From JALHNI01 sp965229305 (GTDB lineage: Bacteria; Acidobacteriota; Terriglobia; Bryobacterales; Bryobacteraceae), in NCBI GenBank assembly GCA_965229305.1, contig CBDDIZ010000036.1, positions 124,001-188,000 on the forward strand: a stretch of 64,000 nt of DNA, read 5' to 3'. The notes below the pieces were generated by a model. The model saw nothing but the letters and a program-made list of their open reading frames with translations. It had not been told where the DNA came from and did not search any database. The position numbers and the translations under genes were made by a program. Shown here piece by piece: positions 1-9,083 of the stretch. Position 1 is the stretch's first letter, and each line of letters opens with the position of its first letter.

Positions 1-956
1 AGCATCTGCTCTGCGACTTCGCCCTGCCCGGCAAGCGCAAGGAAGGGCTCGTGCTCGGCCTGGGCCATACGGACACCGTTTATCCGCTGGGCATTCTGCA
101 GCAGATGCCGTGGCGCGAGGCGGAAGGACGCTACTGGGGGCCGGGCGTGCTCGACATGAAGGCAGGCCTCGCTTTCTTTGTCTTCGCGGTGCGCACGTTG
201 CGTGCCCTGCAGATTCCCGTACGCCGCTCCGTCAAGCTTTTGCTGGTGTCCGAAGAAGAAGTGGGCAGTCCGTCGTCACGGCCGTTGACCGAAAAGACCG
301 CGGCGGGCGCCCAAGCCGTGCTGGTGCTCGAACCAGGCACCGGGCTCGAGGGCAAGCTCAAGACGGCGCGCAAAGGCATCGGCCGCTACCACGTCACCAT
401 CACCGGCCACGCGGCGCACGCCGGCGTCGACTTTGCGCAAGGCGCCAGCGCCATCGTCGAACTGGCGCATCAGTTGCAACGGATCGCGGCGTTCACCGAT
501 CTCGCGCGTGGCACCACGGTCAACCCCGGCGTGATTCACGGGGGCACGCGGAGCAATGTGATTGCCGCGGAGGCGGGCGCCGAGGTCGATGTGCGCGTGG
601 TGCGTCTGCGCGATTTCGACAAGCTCGATCGCCGGCTGCGGACGCTCAAGCCGGTGAACCGCCGTTGCCAAATCACGATCACCGGCGGCTTGAATCGTCC
701 GCCGATGGAGCGCACGCGAGCCATTGCGGAGTTGTTTGCGCAAGCGAAGAAACTAGCACGCGAACTGGGTGTGGAGGTGGACGAATCGTCCACGGGCGGC
801 GGCTCCGATGGCAACTTCACGGCCGCGCTCGGTGTGCCCACGCTGGACGGCTTGGGCGCCGTCGGTGCCGGCGCGCATGCGCCACACGAGAGCATTCTGA
901 TCGACCGCATCGCCGATCGCACCGCCCTGCTTGCCAAGCTGCTGAGCACGCTCTAA
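1..956 (+). CDS. M20 family metallopeptidase (carboxypeptidase G2-like), 5' truncated
   Basis: The reading frame is open from base 3, so the gene begins before the window; 317 residues are visible. The protein has the zinc-peptidase landmarks of the M20/glutamate carboxypeptidase family: GHTDTVYP with the first metal histidine, GVLDMKAG with the bridging aspartate, the SEEEVGS pair with the catalytic glutamate, and a late HAPHE with the last metal histidine. A dimerisation domain (around VTITGHAAHAG) lies in the middle. Such enzymes cleave C-terminal glutamate or other amide bonds. The exact substrate cannot be read from the sequence. The next gene starts 33 bases downstream on the same strand. 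Confidence 0.88.
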   Translation, partial: HLLCDFALPGKRKEGLVLGLGHTDTVYPLGILQQMPWREAEGRYWGPGVLDMKAGLAFFVFAVRTLRALQIPVRRSVKLLLVSEEEVGSPSSRPLTEKTAAGAQAVLVLEPGTGLEGKLKTARKGIGRYHVTITGHAAHAGVDFAQGASAIVELAHQLQRIAAFTDLARGTTVNPGVIHGGTRSNVIAAEAGAEVDVRVVRLRDFDKLDRRLRTLKPVNRRCQITITGGLNRPPMERTRAIAELFAQAKKLARELGVEVDESSTGGGSDGNFTAALGVPTLDGLGAVGAGAHAPHESILIDRIADRTALLAKLLSTL

Positions 957-989
957 ATCGTTCCCCAAAACGCGCGCAACTGTGACAAC

Positions 990-1403
990 ATGGTTCGCGT
1001 GAAAAATTCGTCAACCCCGTCGCTTCCTCGCCGGCGCACGCTGGCCGCCCTCCTGGCGCTGGGAGCTCTTCCCGCCAGCGCGGCCGGCAAGCCCATTCAA
1101 CTCGAAGTGGATCTCACGGTGGACCCGGCCAAGGAAAAGGAGATGCTCAAGAACTTTGAGTCGATCTTCAAGCCGGCGGCCGCCAAGCAAAATGGCTATG
1201 TCGATGTGAAGCTGCTCAAGCTGCGGAGCACGCTGGCCGGCAAGGCTCCGGCGGGAGTGAACTATCGCTTTTGCCTGATCTATCAGAGCGAGGAGTTACG
1301 TCAGAAGTGGGTGGCCTCGGACATTCATCAGCAGGTGTGGCCCACCATCGAAAAGACGCTGGTGCATAAAAACTACAACGTGCTCCTGTTCGACATCGCC
1401 TAG
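990..1403 (+). CDS. Secreted antibiotic biosynthesis monooxygenase (ABM)-fold protein
   Basis: A 137-residue protein. The N-terminus has three arginines followed by a hydrophobic stretch ending in ASA (LPRRRTLAALLALGALPASA), a Tat-like or Sec signal. The mature part (EVDLTVDPAKEKEMLKNF, then VDVKLLKL and YRFCLIYQSEELRQKW) has the beta-alpha-beta pattern of ABM-domain dimeric ferredoxin-like proteins, which bind or oxidise small aromatic or haem-like compounds. It is followed after 9 bases by a two-cupin protein, and the pair is probably co-transcribed. Family assignment is by pattern only; the substrate is unknown. Confidence 0.6.
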   Translation: MVRVKNSSTPSLPRRRTLAALLALGALPASAAGKPIQLEVDLTVDPAKEKEMLKNFESIFKPAAAKQNGYVDVKLLKLRSTLAGKAPAGVNYRFCLIYQSEELRQKWVASDIHQQVWPTIEKTLVHKNYNVLLFDIA

Positions 1404-1412
1404 GAGGCCCCA

Positions 1413-2264
1413 ATGAAGTACCTGGTTGTGCTTCTGCTGCTGGCGCCCCTGGTGGCGCGCCAACCGTTAGCCCAGCGCATCGCGCATACGGATCCGTCGA
1501 AGTACCGCACGGCGAAGTCCGTGCATGGCGGAGCCGGCGAACTGAAGTATATGGGGCTGTTCGACGGGCACACCCTCGACACCAACTTATTCTTTTTGCA
1601 CCGCGGCGTGATTCAGCCGAAGAGCGGCATCGGCGCGCACTTCCACAATCAGTGCGAAGAGATGTTCGTGATCTTCGATGGCGAAGCGCAGTTCACCATC
1701 GATGGCCGCACGTCGCTGGTCAAGGGGCCGGCCGGCGCTCCCTGCCGCATGGGTCATTCGCACGCCATTTACAACCCCACGGATAAGCCGGTGGAGTGGA
1801 TGAACATCAACGTCTCGGCGATGAAGAATACCTATGACGCTTTCGATCTGGGCGATCCGCGCGTGGATGTAGCGCTCGATCCGATCCCGGTCTTCATGAC
1901 CATGCGGCTCGATCAAGCCTTACTGAAGACGGTGCAGAACATGGGCGGCCAATACCGAAGGGCCCTCGAACCTTCGGTATTCACAAGTCCGTGGGCCTAT
2001 GTCGATCATCTGGTGGTGCCGCCCGGTGGTAGTGCGAGTCCCCATCTGCATCGCGAAGTGGCCGAATTCTATTACGTCATCAAGGGCGAAGGTCGCGCGC
2101 AGGTCGCCAATGAAACTGCCGCGATCCGCTCTGGCGATGCGATCCCGATTCAGTTGGGCGAGTTACACTCGTTTGACAACACCGGCTCGCAGCCGCTCGA
2201 ATTCCTGATCGTCGGTGTCTCCCGCGACAACACCCGTCGAGTTGACCTTGTCCGTCCGCAGTAA
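1413..2264 (+). CDS. Secreted bicupin protein
   Basis: A 283-residue protein with an N-terminal signal peptide (MKYLVVLLLLAPLVARQPLA). It contains two cupin folds. The first (about residues 55-140) carries the metal-site pattern HFHNQCEEMFVIFDGEAQF; the second (about 195-270) carries PHLHREVAEFYYVIKGEG and a later LGELHSF. Both barrels therefore keep plausible metal-binding His and Glu residues. A strong AGGAGG ribosome site precedes the ATG. It lies between an ABM-fold protein and a ThuA-like protein on the same strand. Bicupins range from dioxygenases to sugar-binding proteins, so the reaction is not assigned. Confidence 0.75.
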   Translation: MKYLVVLLLLAPLVARQPLAQRIAHTDPSKYRTAKSVHGGAGELKYMGLFDGHTLDTNLFFLHRGVIQPKSGIGAHFHNQCEEMFVIFDGEAQFTIDGRTSLVKGPAGAPCRMGHSHAIYNPTDKPVEWMNINVSAMKNTYDAFDLGDPRVDVALDPIPVFMTMRLDQALLKTVQNMGGQYRRALEPSVFTSPWAYVDHLVVPPGGSASPHLHREVAEFYYVIKGEGRAQVANETAAIRSGDAIPIQLGELHSFDNTGSQPLEFLIVGVSRDNTRRVDLVRPQ

Positions 2265-2270
2265 AAAACC

Positions 2271-3113
2271 ATGACTCATCTCACGCGCCGTTCTACCCTG
2301 GCCGCCCTCACGGCCACCGCCCTCTCGCCGTTTCCGGCCAAGGGAGCCAAGAAAGCGACCGCCTTCGCCCTCATCGGCGATCGCTATCACAACTCCGACT
2401 ACATCCGCACCGCCCTGACGCGGACCGTCGCCAAACAGATGGGCGTCTCCGTCGACTTCACCGACGAGACACCTCTGTTGAATGCGGAAACGCTCGATGG
2501 CTACAAAGTCCTCATCATTCTGCGCGACGGCATGATCTGGCCGGACGGCTATGGCGGCGACGAAAGTACGAACGCAGCCTGGGTGGCCACCGGCCGTCCG
2601 AAACTGACGTTCGATCCGCCCGTGCCCACGGCCAAGGCGCAGCCGGCCTTTTGGATGAAGCCGCACCAAGGCAAGGCCGTCCGTCAGTTTGTCGAGAACG
2701 GCGGCTCCGCGCTATTCCTGCACAACACGACTCACGTCGGCGTCACGGATCCGGACTTCCGCCACGTGCTCGGCGCGGCTTACACCGGTCACCCGCCCAT
2801 TCGCACCTTCAAGGTGAAGGTCACCAACCCGGATCACCCCATTACTCAAGGCGTCACGGACTTCGTCGTCACCGACGAGCAGCACTACATGACTTACGAC
2901 AAAGATCCTAAGTTACAGTTTCTGCAGACGGTGAACGAAGAGGGACTCATTTACCAGGGCAGCGCCACCGCCCCGGGCGGTTGGTCCTACGACTATGGCA
3001 AGGGCCGCGTCTGCTACATGTCACCCGGCCACATGCTCAGCGTCCTGTGGCATCCCACGTACATTCGCTTACAGCAGAATGCCCTGCGCTGGATCATGCG
3101 GCAGAAGGCCTAA
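2271..3113 (+). CDS. ThuA-like domain protein, exported
   Basis: A 280-residue protein with a signal sequence starting MTHLTRRSTLAALTATALS (twin-arginine-like). The mature protein has the class I glutamine-amidotransferase-like fold of ThuA proteins: LNAETLDGYKVLIILRDG, FVENGGSALFLHNTTH, then HPITQGVTDFVVTDEQHYM and GKGRVCYMSPGHMLSVL. ThuA-domain proteins act in sugar utilisation, often in secreted form in soil bacteria and planctomycetes. It starts 6 bases after the bicupin gene and is likely in the same transcript. The substrate is unknown. Confidence 0.75.
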   Translation: MTHLTRRSTLAALTATALSPFPAKGAKKATAFALIGDRYHNSDYIRTALTRTVAKQMGVSVDFTDETPLLNAETLDGYKVLIILRDGMIWPDGYGGDESTNAAWVATGRPKLTFDPPVPTAKAQPAFWMKPHQGKAVRQFVENGGSALFLHNTTHVGVTDPDFRHVLGAAYTGHPPIRTFKVKVTNPDHPITQGVTDFVVTDEQHYMTYDKDPKLQFLQTVNEEGLIYQGSATAPGGWSYDYGKGRVCYMSPGHMLSVLWHPTYIRLQQNALRWIMRQKA

Positions 3114-3126
3114 CGACGATCTGTGC

Positions 3127-3450
3127 ATGACCCAGTTTCTTGTGCGGAACAAAGTCGCGCTGATCATAATTCTGGGCTGTCTACCATTGGCCATGAAGTT
3201 GATTCGGCCGAACGGTCTCTATGGGTTTCGCTTCGGGTCAGCCTTTGAGAGCAGCGAGCGATGGTACGCGATCAATCGGACGGGCGCAGTCTGCGTGATA
3301 GCGGCACTCATGAGCAGCCTGATCACCAAAGAAATTCTGTGGAGTCAGAATAGTGCGTACGTAGAAGTGGTAACCAGACATGGGTCAGTCATCGACACCG
3401 CCGCATTTGGCCTGGGCATTGCCGCCACGTTAGCGCTGATCAGAAAGTAA
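3127..3450 (+). CDS. SdpI-like small membrane protein
   Basis: A 107-residue protein with three predicted membrane segments. The motif NGLYGFRFGSAFESSERW followed by INRTGAVCVIAA matches the SdpI/YhfL C-terminal signature (N..YG.R...S...W...N..G). In Bacillus SdpI gives immunity to a toxic peptide, but most relatives have unknown roles. The ATG at 3127 is chosen because upstream codons read through the end of the ThuA-like gene. Codon use looks slightly less GC-rich than in the neighbours. Confidence 0.6.
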   Translation: MTQFLVRNKVALIIILGCLPLAMKLIRPNGLYGFRFGSAFESSERWYAINRTGAVCVIAALMSSLITKEILWSQNSAYVEVVTRHGSVIDTAAFGLGIAATLALIRK

Positions 3451-3484
3451 CTTTTGGAGGAAGGTCGCACTGCCCGGCAGCGGA

Positions 3485-3521
3485 GTTCAAATGGTGGCCA
3501 CCGGCACCGCATGATTTGAAC
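3485..3521. terminator. Hairpin between convergent genes
   Basis: The arms GTTCAAAT (3485-3492) and ATTTGAAC (3514-3521) are perfectly complementary, and an inner GGTG/CACC pair can extend the stem. It lies between the ends of two converging genes, where a bidirectional terminator would be expected. There is no strong T tract, so termination is only inferred. Confidence 0.3.
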
Positions 3522-3549
3522 CCCGCAAAACAATGCTCAGAGAAGATGG

Positions 3550-4701
3550 TTACCTGGCTTCGACGAGACGTCCGTTCTCAGCAATCGAGATTCGAGCAGC
3601 TTCGATGATCCGTTCGTTGTAACGACTATTGCCCGGCGTCGCCAGGATACCCGCGGCCTCGATCTCCGGGAGTAAGTGCGGCTGCTGACGCACGGCGCGC
3701 ACTTGGCGAACGATAAAGTCGATCGAGCGATAACCGTAGCCCACCGGCACCCAACCTTCGGTCCCTAAGTCGACGTACTGGAAGTAATCCGGGCTGGGCT
3801 CGGTATATTGCGTGGCGCCGTCGCCGGCGGGCACGGAAGTGTAGCAGTACTCCAGACCGCGATACTGATCCGAATGCTTGAGCATCGCACCGGCCTCGCC
3901 ACCGGCGCAGTACATCGTAATGCCTTGCGTGTTGGTGCCGGGCCCCGCATCGGGAAAGCCCAGCGCGTTCTGGACGTTCAGACAGGCGCCGTTGCTCCAC
4001 AGGACGCGCGCGTCCGTCCAAAGCCAGCCTTCATTGCCGTTGGGGAACTGATCCGCGATGCCATGCACACTCACGGCGACCGGCTCTAACCCGGTAATGA
4101 ACGCGACTAAGTCGACATAGTGGCAACCGATGTAAGTAAAGGCGTCCGAATTTTCCTTCGTAAACCAGTTCTGAAAGTTCGAATGCCGGTAATACCATTT
4201 CTCGAACAGGACGGCCGTGCCAAGCTTGAAGTCGCCAAACAGACCTTGGCGATAGCGCTCACGCGCCATCAACGAACGATCGTCCAGACGCTTGTGATAC
4301 TCAATCGCCACCACCAGCCCGCGCGCTTTGGCCTCGGCTTCGATCTGTTCGCTTTCGGCAACCGTCAGCACCAGAGGCTTCACGCAGAGCACGTGGCAGC
4401 CTTGGCTCAGAGCCTGCATCACAGCCGCGAAGTGCAAGTTGTCGGGCAGCGCCACCACCACCAGATTCCCCGCCGTCAGTCCGCGCATCGCCTCGGTGAA
4501 GCTACCCACCACGGCGCGAAACGACGACGCGGGAAAAGCCCGCCGAATCTTGCGCGTCTCGCGCAAGGCTTCGAGCGTCGCAGCATTCCGGGCGCAGATG
4601 GTGATTGAGCCCACTTGGCCCAAGCGCTGCAGTTGATAAAGGGAGGGCAGGATCTGATCCTGCAGAATCATGCCGCCACCGGCAACGAAAACGTCCATCA
4701 C
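3550..4701 (-). CDS. Gfo/Idh/MocA family NAD(P)-dependent oxidoreductase
   Basis: A 383-residue cytoplasmic protein. The N-terminal Rossmann fold starts MMDVFVAGGGMILQDQILPSL, with the nucleotide-binding glycines. The family EKP motif is seen as CVKPLVLTVAESEQI (glutamate replaced by valine, lysine kept). The C-terminal substrate domain begins near EYHKRLDDRSLMARE and contains YIGCHYVDLVAFITGLEP with the usual histidine. These enzymes oxidise or reduce sugar hydroxyls or inositols. It is the last gene of the minus-strand glycan region, 42 bases after the phosphodiester glycosidase-like gene, but co-transcription is not certain. Confidence 0.85.
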   Translation of the reverse strand: MMDVFVAGGGMILQDQILPSLYQLQRLGQVGSITICARNAATLEALRETRKIRRAFPASSFRAVVGSFTEAMRGLTAGNLVVVALPDNLHFAAVMQALSQGCHVLCVKPLVLTVAESEQIEAEAKARGLVVAIEYHKRLDDRSLMARERYRQGLFGDFKLGTAVLFEKWYYRHSNFQNWFTKENSDAFTYIGCHYVDLVAFITGLEPVAVSVHGIADQFPNGNEGWLWTDARVLWSNGACLNVQNALGFPDAGPGTNTQGITMYCAGGEAGAMLKHSDQYRGLEYCYTSVPAGDGATQYTEPSPDYFQYVDLGTEGWVPVGYGYRSIDFIVRQVRAVRQQPHLLPEIEAAGILATPGNSRYNERIIEAARISIAENGRLVEAR

Positions 4702-4743
4702 TCTAGACTAGCGAACGGTCGCCACAAGAACGTACCTCGGGTT

Positions 4744-6219
4744 CTATCGTCTCCGCGAAAGAGCCTGCTGAATACCCGGCAGCAACCGCAGATAGGCGTT
4801 CGCCGCTTCCGTCAGCACACGGGCCGCGGCGACCGTCAGTTCCCCGCCCGAGCGCTTCTGGATCTCGGCCCGCAGCGCTTCCATCTCGACGCGCACCGTC
4901 TCCAACTCGTCGGCCGCGAAGGCAGCCCCGGCGTTGTCCAGGCGCTGATAGAGGGGCTCGATCGCCGTGGCCGCCACCTGCCCCGGATCGAGCGCCACGC
5001 GGTCCATCAGGTGGCGCAGACTTTCGAGGTCGTGCACGCTGCACACCAGCACCGCATCGCTGACTTGGCGTTCCGCGCCATCGGACGGCGAGTTACGAAC
5101 GGTGTCGTCCACCACCATCGTGGTGGAAGCGCCGCCATCCAGCGCCACGGCGCGCGCCGCCCCCAGCGCCACTAACTCCGCGGCAAACTCGTCGGCGCGC
5201 AGGCCTGCGCTCAGCGCTTGCCGCCCATCGAGCGTGACGAAAAGATAGGTGCCGCGCTGCGTGAGGGCGACGGCGGTGCGCGGCGCGCGGATGCCTTCGT
5301 TGCCCATCGTGTCCGTCCCCAAATCGACGCGACCGCCGGTCACCAGGCGCGGCCCACCGCCCACGATGTCCTGCGGAGCGCAGGCGCCAGCAAGCGTGCC
5401 CAAGTCCACCTGGAGCGAGCCATCGGCACAGCGCAGCAGAGAAGTCCGCGGCGTCGCCACCGTGGCCAGCGTTTGCCCATTCAACCGGTAGCCCGCGGTG
5501 GAAGCGCCATCGGCCGCAAAGGGGCCGCCGTTCACCGCGGCGATCGCGCCGTAGCGGGACGACATTGAACTGGTAGTCGCGCGGCCAGTGGCCGCATCGC
5601 GAGCACGCACCGGAAGGATGAAGACATTCGGCTCGGCAGGATCCACCTCCACGATCTGCATGGCGAAGAAGCCTTCGCCCTCCCGCACCCAACGGCGCAC
5701 GCGATGCGTGATGCCGGGCGCGAGCACCGTGGTGACGTCGTCCAAAGCCGGGGCCACCGTCAGCGTGAAACTGGCGGAACCCGCGGAAACCGTGATCGGG
5801 CCGGGCACCAGTGAGAGATTCAGAATCACGACGCGGCCATCCAGGTCGGTGACGCCCAGCGGCTGGCCGAACGGCTCGCGCTCCAGATAGTCGCACGCCA
5901 CGTAGCCGGTGGCACCGTAGGCGACGATCACTTCGCACCACCCGTCGCCAGTTTGGCCCTTCAACAGCACGCGCTCGCCCCGATACACCACGCCGAGCAC
6001 GCGTCCGCCGGCAGACTCGCGAAAGTTCACGGCGTTGAGCACCGTGCCCAATTCGCGCGCCGGTGCCGTCACCTGCACCGTCACGCCCGCCACCGGCGTC
6101 GTGCCGTTCGCCAAACGTAGAAACACCGGATCACCCACCAGGACGCGCGACGGACCCGTCAAGGTCTGCGCATGGCCGGTGCCCAGCAGGATCCAGAAAC
6201 AGGCCCACAACCGCTGCAT
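4744..6219 (-). CDS. Phosphodiester glycosidase (NAGPA-type) domain protein with SH3-like segment
   Basis: A 491-residue secreted protein if started at the Met whose signal peptide is MQRLWACFWILLGTGHAQ (an upstream ATG at 6240 adds 7 residues). An SH3-like module lies around residues 75-120 (VYRGERVLLKGQTGDGW). The NAGPA fold follows: AAVNGGPFAADG, APRTAVALTQRGTYLFVTLD, and the hallmark AVALDGGASTTMVVDD. NAGPA domains uncover mannose-6-phosphate in animals; bacterial versions occur in envelope glycan contexts. The C-terminus (about 120 residues) is helical. It sits downstream of a methyltransferase/epimerase/aminotransferase/GT2 set, which suggests envelope glycan work. Confidence 0.78.
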   Translation of the reverse strand: MQRLWACFWILLGTGHAQTLTGPSRVLVGDPVFLRLANGTTPVAGVTVQVTAPARELGTVLNAVNFRESAGGRVLGVVYRGERVLLKGQTGDGWCEVIVAYGATGYVACDYLEREPFGQPLGVTDLDGRVVILNLSLVPGPITVSAGSASFTLTVAPALDDVTTVLAPGITHRVRRWVREGEGFFAMQIVEVDPAEPNVFILPVRARDAATGRATTSSMSSRYGAIAAVNGGPFAADGASTAGYRLNGQTLATVATPRTSLLRCADGSLQVDLGTLAGACAPQDIVGGGPRLVTGGRVDLGTDTMGNEGIRAPRTAVALTQRGTYLFVTLDGRQALSAGLRADEFAAELVALGAARAVALDGGASTTMVVDDTVRNSPSDGAERQVSDAVLVCSVHDLESLRHLMDRVALDPGQVAATAIEPLYQRLDNAGAAFAADELETVRVEMEALRAEIQKRSGGELTVAAARVLTEAANAYLRLLPGIQQALSRRR

Positions 6220-6247
6220 CAACTTCAATTGAAACACCACGACCGGA

Positions 6248-7018
6248 CTAAAGTCGCTTACGGCCCATCAACAGCACGCTCTGCCCCACCGGCAGGTTCA
6301 CCCCAGCGCCGATCAGCCGCGACTCCAAATTCAGCAGACCGCCAAAGCAACGATCCAGCCAGCGGGGGAGCGGAGCCACGCCGCTAGAAGGCTCGGCCCG
6401 CGTCAAGGGTTCCCAGACGCGAAACTTGAACAGCGCCACCGGGACGAGAAACGAATTGGCGTACGTGACGCGCAGCACTTCGATGCCCGCATCCGCGGCG
6501 CAGCGCGACAAGTGGCCGGCCGTGAAGAGCTGCTTCTCATGAGTAAAGATCGAATGCCGGCTGCGCAGCACGTTGAGGGCGGAGACTCGCACGACAAAGA
6601 GCCCGCCGGGCTGCAGCACGCGAGCGAGTTCCCGAAAGGCGAGCCCCTCTTCGCCAGGAGGGAAGTGCACGATCACGTCGAGCGAAAGCACGCCGCCAAA
6701 AGAAGCGTCGGCGAAGGGAAGGCGCTGAAGATCGCCCTGCACCAGATCGCTAACCCCGAGGCGCCGGCCATGGCGCAGTCCCTCCGCACTAAGATCGAGC
6801 GGCACCATCCGCCAGCCGTAACGGCGTGTCAATTCGCGCGACTGATAGCCGGTACCGCAGCCGGCTTCCAAGGCGAGTCCGTCGACGCGGGTGCCATCCA
6901 ACAGACGATTCAGAATCTGCCGCTGCCCGCGAAACCACCACAAGCCCTCCTCGAGAGCCTGGATATTGGCGAACTCGGCGTCGTTCATCTCCGGCGCCGC
7001 CGGTCGCGCTGAGTTCAT
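6248..7018 (-). CDS. Class I SAM-dependent methyltransferase
   Basis: A 256-residue protein. The start at 7018 is chosen because its ATG overlaps the TGA stop of the upstream epimerase gene (ATGA). SAM-binding motif I is LALEAGCGTGYQSRELTRRYG; motif II/III appear as VQGDLQRLPFADASFGGVLSLDVIVHF, followed by ELARVLQPGGLFVVRV. A preceding GLWWFRGQRQIL segment is common in methyltransferases of polysaccharide clusters. Together with the upstream aminotransferase and epimerase it could methylate a nucleotide sugar or glycan; the acceptor is not known. Confidence 0.85.
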   Translation of the reverse strand: MNSARPAAPEMNDAEFANIQALEEGLWWFRGQRQILNRLLDGTRVDGLALEAGCGTGYQSRELTRRYGWRMVPLDLSAEGLRHGRRLGVSDLVQGDLQRLPFADASFGGVLSLDVIVHFPPGEEGLAFRELARVLQPGGLFVVRVSALNVLRSRHSIFTHEKQLFTAGHLSRCAADAGIEVLRVTYANSFLVPVALFKFRVWEPLTRAEPSSGVAPLPRWLDRCFGGLLNLESRLIGAGVNLPVGQSVLLMGRKRL

Positions 7019-7992
7019 TGCGCCGCGGCCTGCCGTCGATAAAAGCCGAGCGCCCGAGGGAAGCCGTCGACAAAAGAAACCTTGGGCGTCCAACCCAGTT
7101 CGGCGCGGATGCGTGACGAATCGGCGCGATAGCTGCCAATGTCAATCGAAGCCCGCTCCGCCGGGAAGGGCCGGAGCGTCGGCTCCGGCTGGCCGCCGGC
7201 TTCACAGGCCAGGCGCGTGATCTCGAGCAGCGACAGCGCCTCAGGACCACCGATGTTGTAACTGCGCGACGGTAGCGGCTGCACTTCGCCCACCATCAAA
7301 AACGCCTCCACCGCATCGTCCACAAAGAGCGGGTCGCGCAGTTGCGTGCCGTCGCCGTAGACTTCGAGCGGCTCCCCCATCTGCAGTTTGCGCAGATAGG
7401 CGCTCAGAAAGCCCTGGCCGGGCACCGTCAGCGCCATGCGCGGACCATAGACGTTGGTGAGGCGTAGTACACACGCATCGAGCAAGCCCATGCGGCTCAG
7501 CATCAGGTGATACATCGTGGCGGCGTACTTATGAACGCCGTTGAAATCCACCGGATTGATCGGATGATCCTCATCCACCGGCAGATACTCCGGCACGCCG
7601 TACACCTGCCGCGTCCCCGCAAACACCACTCGCACACCGGGATGCCAATCGGCACAGGCTTGCAGAAAGCGCAGATGCGCCGTGGTGTTCAACTGCAGAT
7701 CACGTTCCGGGTTCAGCATGCTGTGAAGGTGGCTGATCTCGCCCGCGAGATTGAAGATCACGTCCGCTTCACGGATGGCGCCTTCGAACACCGCCGGTTG
7801 GGCAATGTCCACGCCCAGGATGCGCACGCGATCAAGCACGTCGCTCAGGTTGCGGACGTCGCCGCCGCAGCCTGGCACACACGGATCCACCACCGTGACA
7901 TGCGCGCCTTCGCGCACCAAACGCAGCGTCAGATTGCTGCCAATGAACCCCGTCCCGCCGGTCACAATGACCCGCTTACCCGAATACCCCAT
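7015..7992 (-). CDS. NAD-dependent epimerase/dehydratase of the extended SDR family
   Basis: A 325-residue protein starting MGYSGKRVIVTGGTGFIGSNL, with the TGxxGxxG NAD-binding motif. Further family features are DVIFNLAGEISH, VVFAGTRQVYG and YGDGTQLRDPLFVDDAVEAF. The catalytic YxxxK appears as NGVHK: the lysine is kept and the tyrosine is Asn. This Asn variant occurs in a subgroup of nucleotide-sugar epimerases/dehydratases. The start at 7992 lies 8 bases after the aminotransferase stop. The stop overlaps the start of the methyltransferase. It probably modifies a nucleotide sugar together with the aminotransferase. Confidence 0.87.
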   Translation of the reverse strand: MGYSGKRVIVTGGTGFIGSNLTLRLVREGAHVTVVDPCVPGCGGDVRNLSDVLDRVRILGVDIAQPAVFEGAIREADVIFNLAGEISHLHSMLNPERDLQLNTTAHLRFLQACADWHPGVRVVFAGTRQVYGVPEYLPVDEDHPINPVDFNGVHKYAATMYHLMLSRMGLLDACVLRLTNVYGPRMALTVPGQGFLSAYLRKLQMGEPLEVYGDGTQLRDPLFVDDAVEAFLMVGEVQPLPSRSYNIGGPEALSLLEITRLACEAGGQPEPTLRPFPAERASIDIGSYRADSSRIRAELGWTPKVSFVDGFPRALGFYRRQAAAQ

Positions 7993-8000
7993 CACACCCC

Positions 8001-9083
8001 CTAGCCAGCGTAAAACGCGCGGATTTGTTCCGCAACCTCCCGGGCGCCACTTTCGGGCAAATAAGGCCACAGCGGCAGCGACACGATCTCCGCGCACGCC
8101 TTTTCGGCATGCGGCAACGAACCGCGCTTCTGGCCCGCGTCGGCAAACGCCGGGTGCAGATGGAGCGGCACCGGATAGTGTATGCCGGTGCCGATGCCGG
8201 CCTTCGCCAGGAACTCGCGCAACCGCGTGCGCCGTTTGGCGCGGAGCACGTAGAGGTGACAGACCGAGTCCGCACTGCGCTTCAGCAACCGCACGCCGCG
8301 GCAATCTGCCAGCATCTCGTCATAGATTGCGGCGATGCGGCGGCGATGGGCGTTCCACTCAGCCAAGTGCGGCAGAAAAGCCCGCAGATAGCAGCACTGC
8401 ATTTCGTCGAGCCGCGAGTTGATGCCGGTCTCATAGCTCACTTGCCCGCCCCGGCGTCCCCCGTCGCGCAGACGGCGCAGCCGCGTGGCTACCGCGCGGC
8501 GATTGGTGACAATGGCGCCGCCGTCGCCCAAGGCGCCCAGGTTCTTGGTGGGGTAAAAGCTGTACGCCACGTAGTCCGAGAAAGACGTGAGCGGACGGCC
8601 CTCGACGGTGGCGCCGTGGGCCTGGCAGGCGTCCTGCACCACCAACTTGCCCAGTTGAGCGATGCGGGCGATCGCGCAAGGCTGGCCGTAAAGATGAACG
8701 GGCACCAGCGCGGCCGTGCGTTTGGTCACGCGATTCCCCAGGTCGTCCGGGTCGATCAGCAGCGTCTCCGGGTCGACGTCGGCAAACCTGATGCGGGCCC
8801 CGGCACTGGTGATCGCAATGCCGGTGAAGGGCGCAGACAGCGCCGTGGTGATCACTTCTCCCGTGACGCCTTCGGCCCGCAAGCAGAGGCTCAAGGCATC
8901 AGTGCCATTCGCCACGCCGACGGCGAATCCGGCTTGTAGCGAGGCGGCGTACTCCTGCTCAAACGCTTCCAAGCCCGGCCCCAAAATGAACTGCCCACGC
9001 GCAAACATCGCGTCCAGTTCGGCCTGCCAGGCGGGGCGCGTGGCATCGATGGCGGGCCGCAGATTGACGACGGGCCACCGCAT
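8001..9083 (-). CDS. DegT/DnrJ/EryC1/StrS family sugar aminotransferase
   Basis: A 360-residue PLP enzyme starting MRWPVVNLRPAIDATRP. The PLP lysine is in SFYPTKNLGALGDGGAI, preceded by VQDACQAHGATVEGR with the aspartate that contacts the pyridine nitrogen. GQFILGPGLEAFEQEYAASL near the N-terminus is typical of this family, which aminates keto-sugars on nucleotide carriers. The ATG at 9083 overlaps the GT2 stop by one base (TGATG), and the epimerase follows after 8 bases. This strongly suggests a single operon making an amino sugar. Confidence 0.9.
   Translation of the reverse strand: MRWPVVNLRPAIDATRPAWQAELDAMFARGQFILGPGLEAFEQEYAASLQAGFAVGVANGTDALSLCLRAEGVTGEVITTALSAPFTGIAITSAGARIRFADVDPETLLIDPDDLGNRVTKRTAALVPVHLYGQPCAIARIAQLGKLVVQDACQAHGATVEGRPLTSFSDYVAYSFYPTKNLGALGDGGAIVTNRRAVATRLRRLRDGGRRGGQVSYETGINSRLDEMQCCYLRAFLPHLAEWNAHRRRIAAIYDEMLADCRGVRLLKRSADSVCHLYVLRAKRRTRLREFLAKAGIGTGIHYPVPLHLHPAFADAGQKRGSLPHAEKACAEIVSLPLWPYLPESGAREVAEQIRAFYAG

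Noticed and set aside
3480..3525. Sequence resembling the T arm of a tRNA (GGTTCAAATC on the minus strand) between SdpI-like and oxidoreductase genes
   Set aside because: The bases around the loop do not pair as a T stem, and no D or anticodon arm lies upstream; a plain hairpin explains the repeat.
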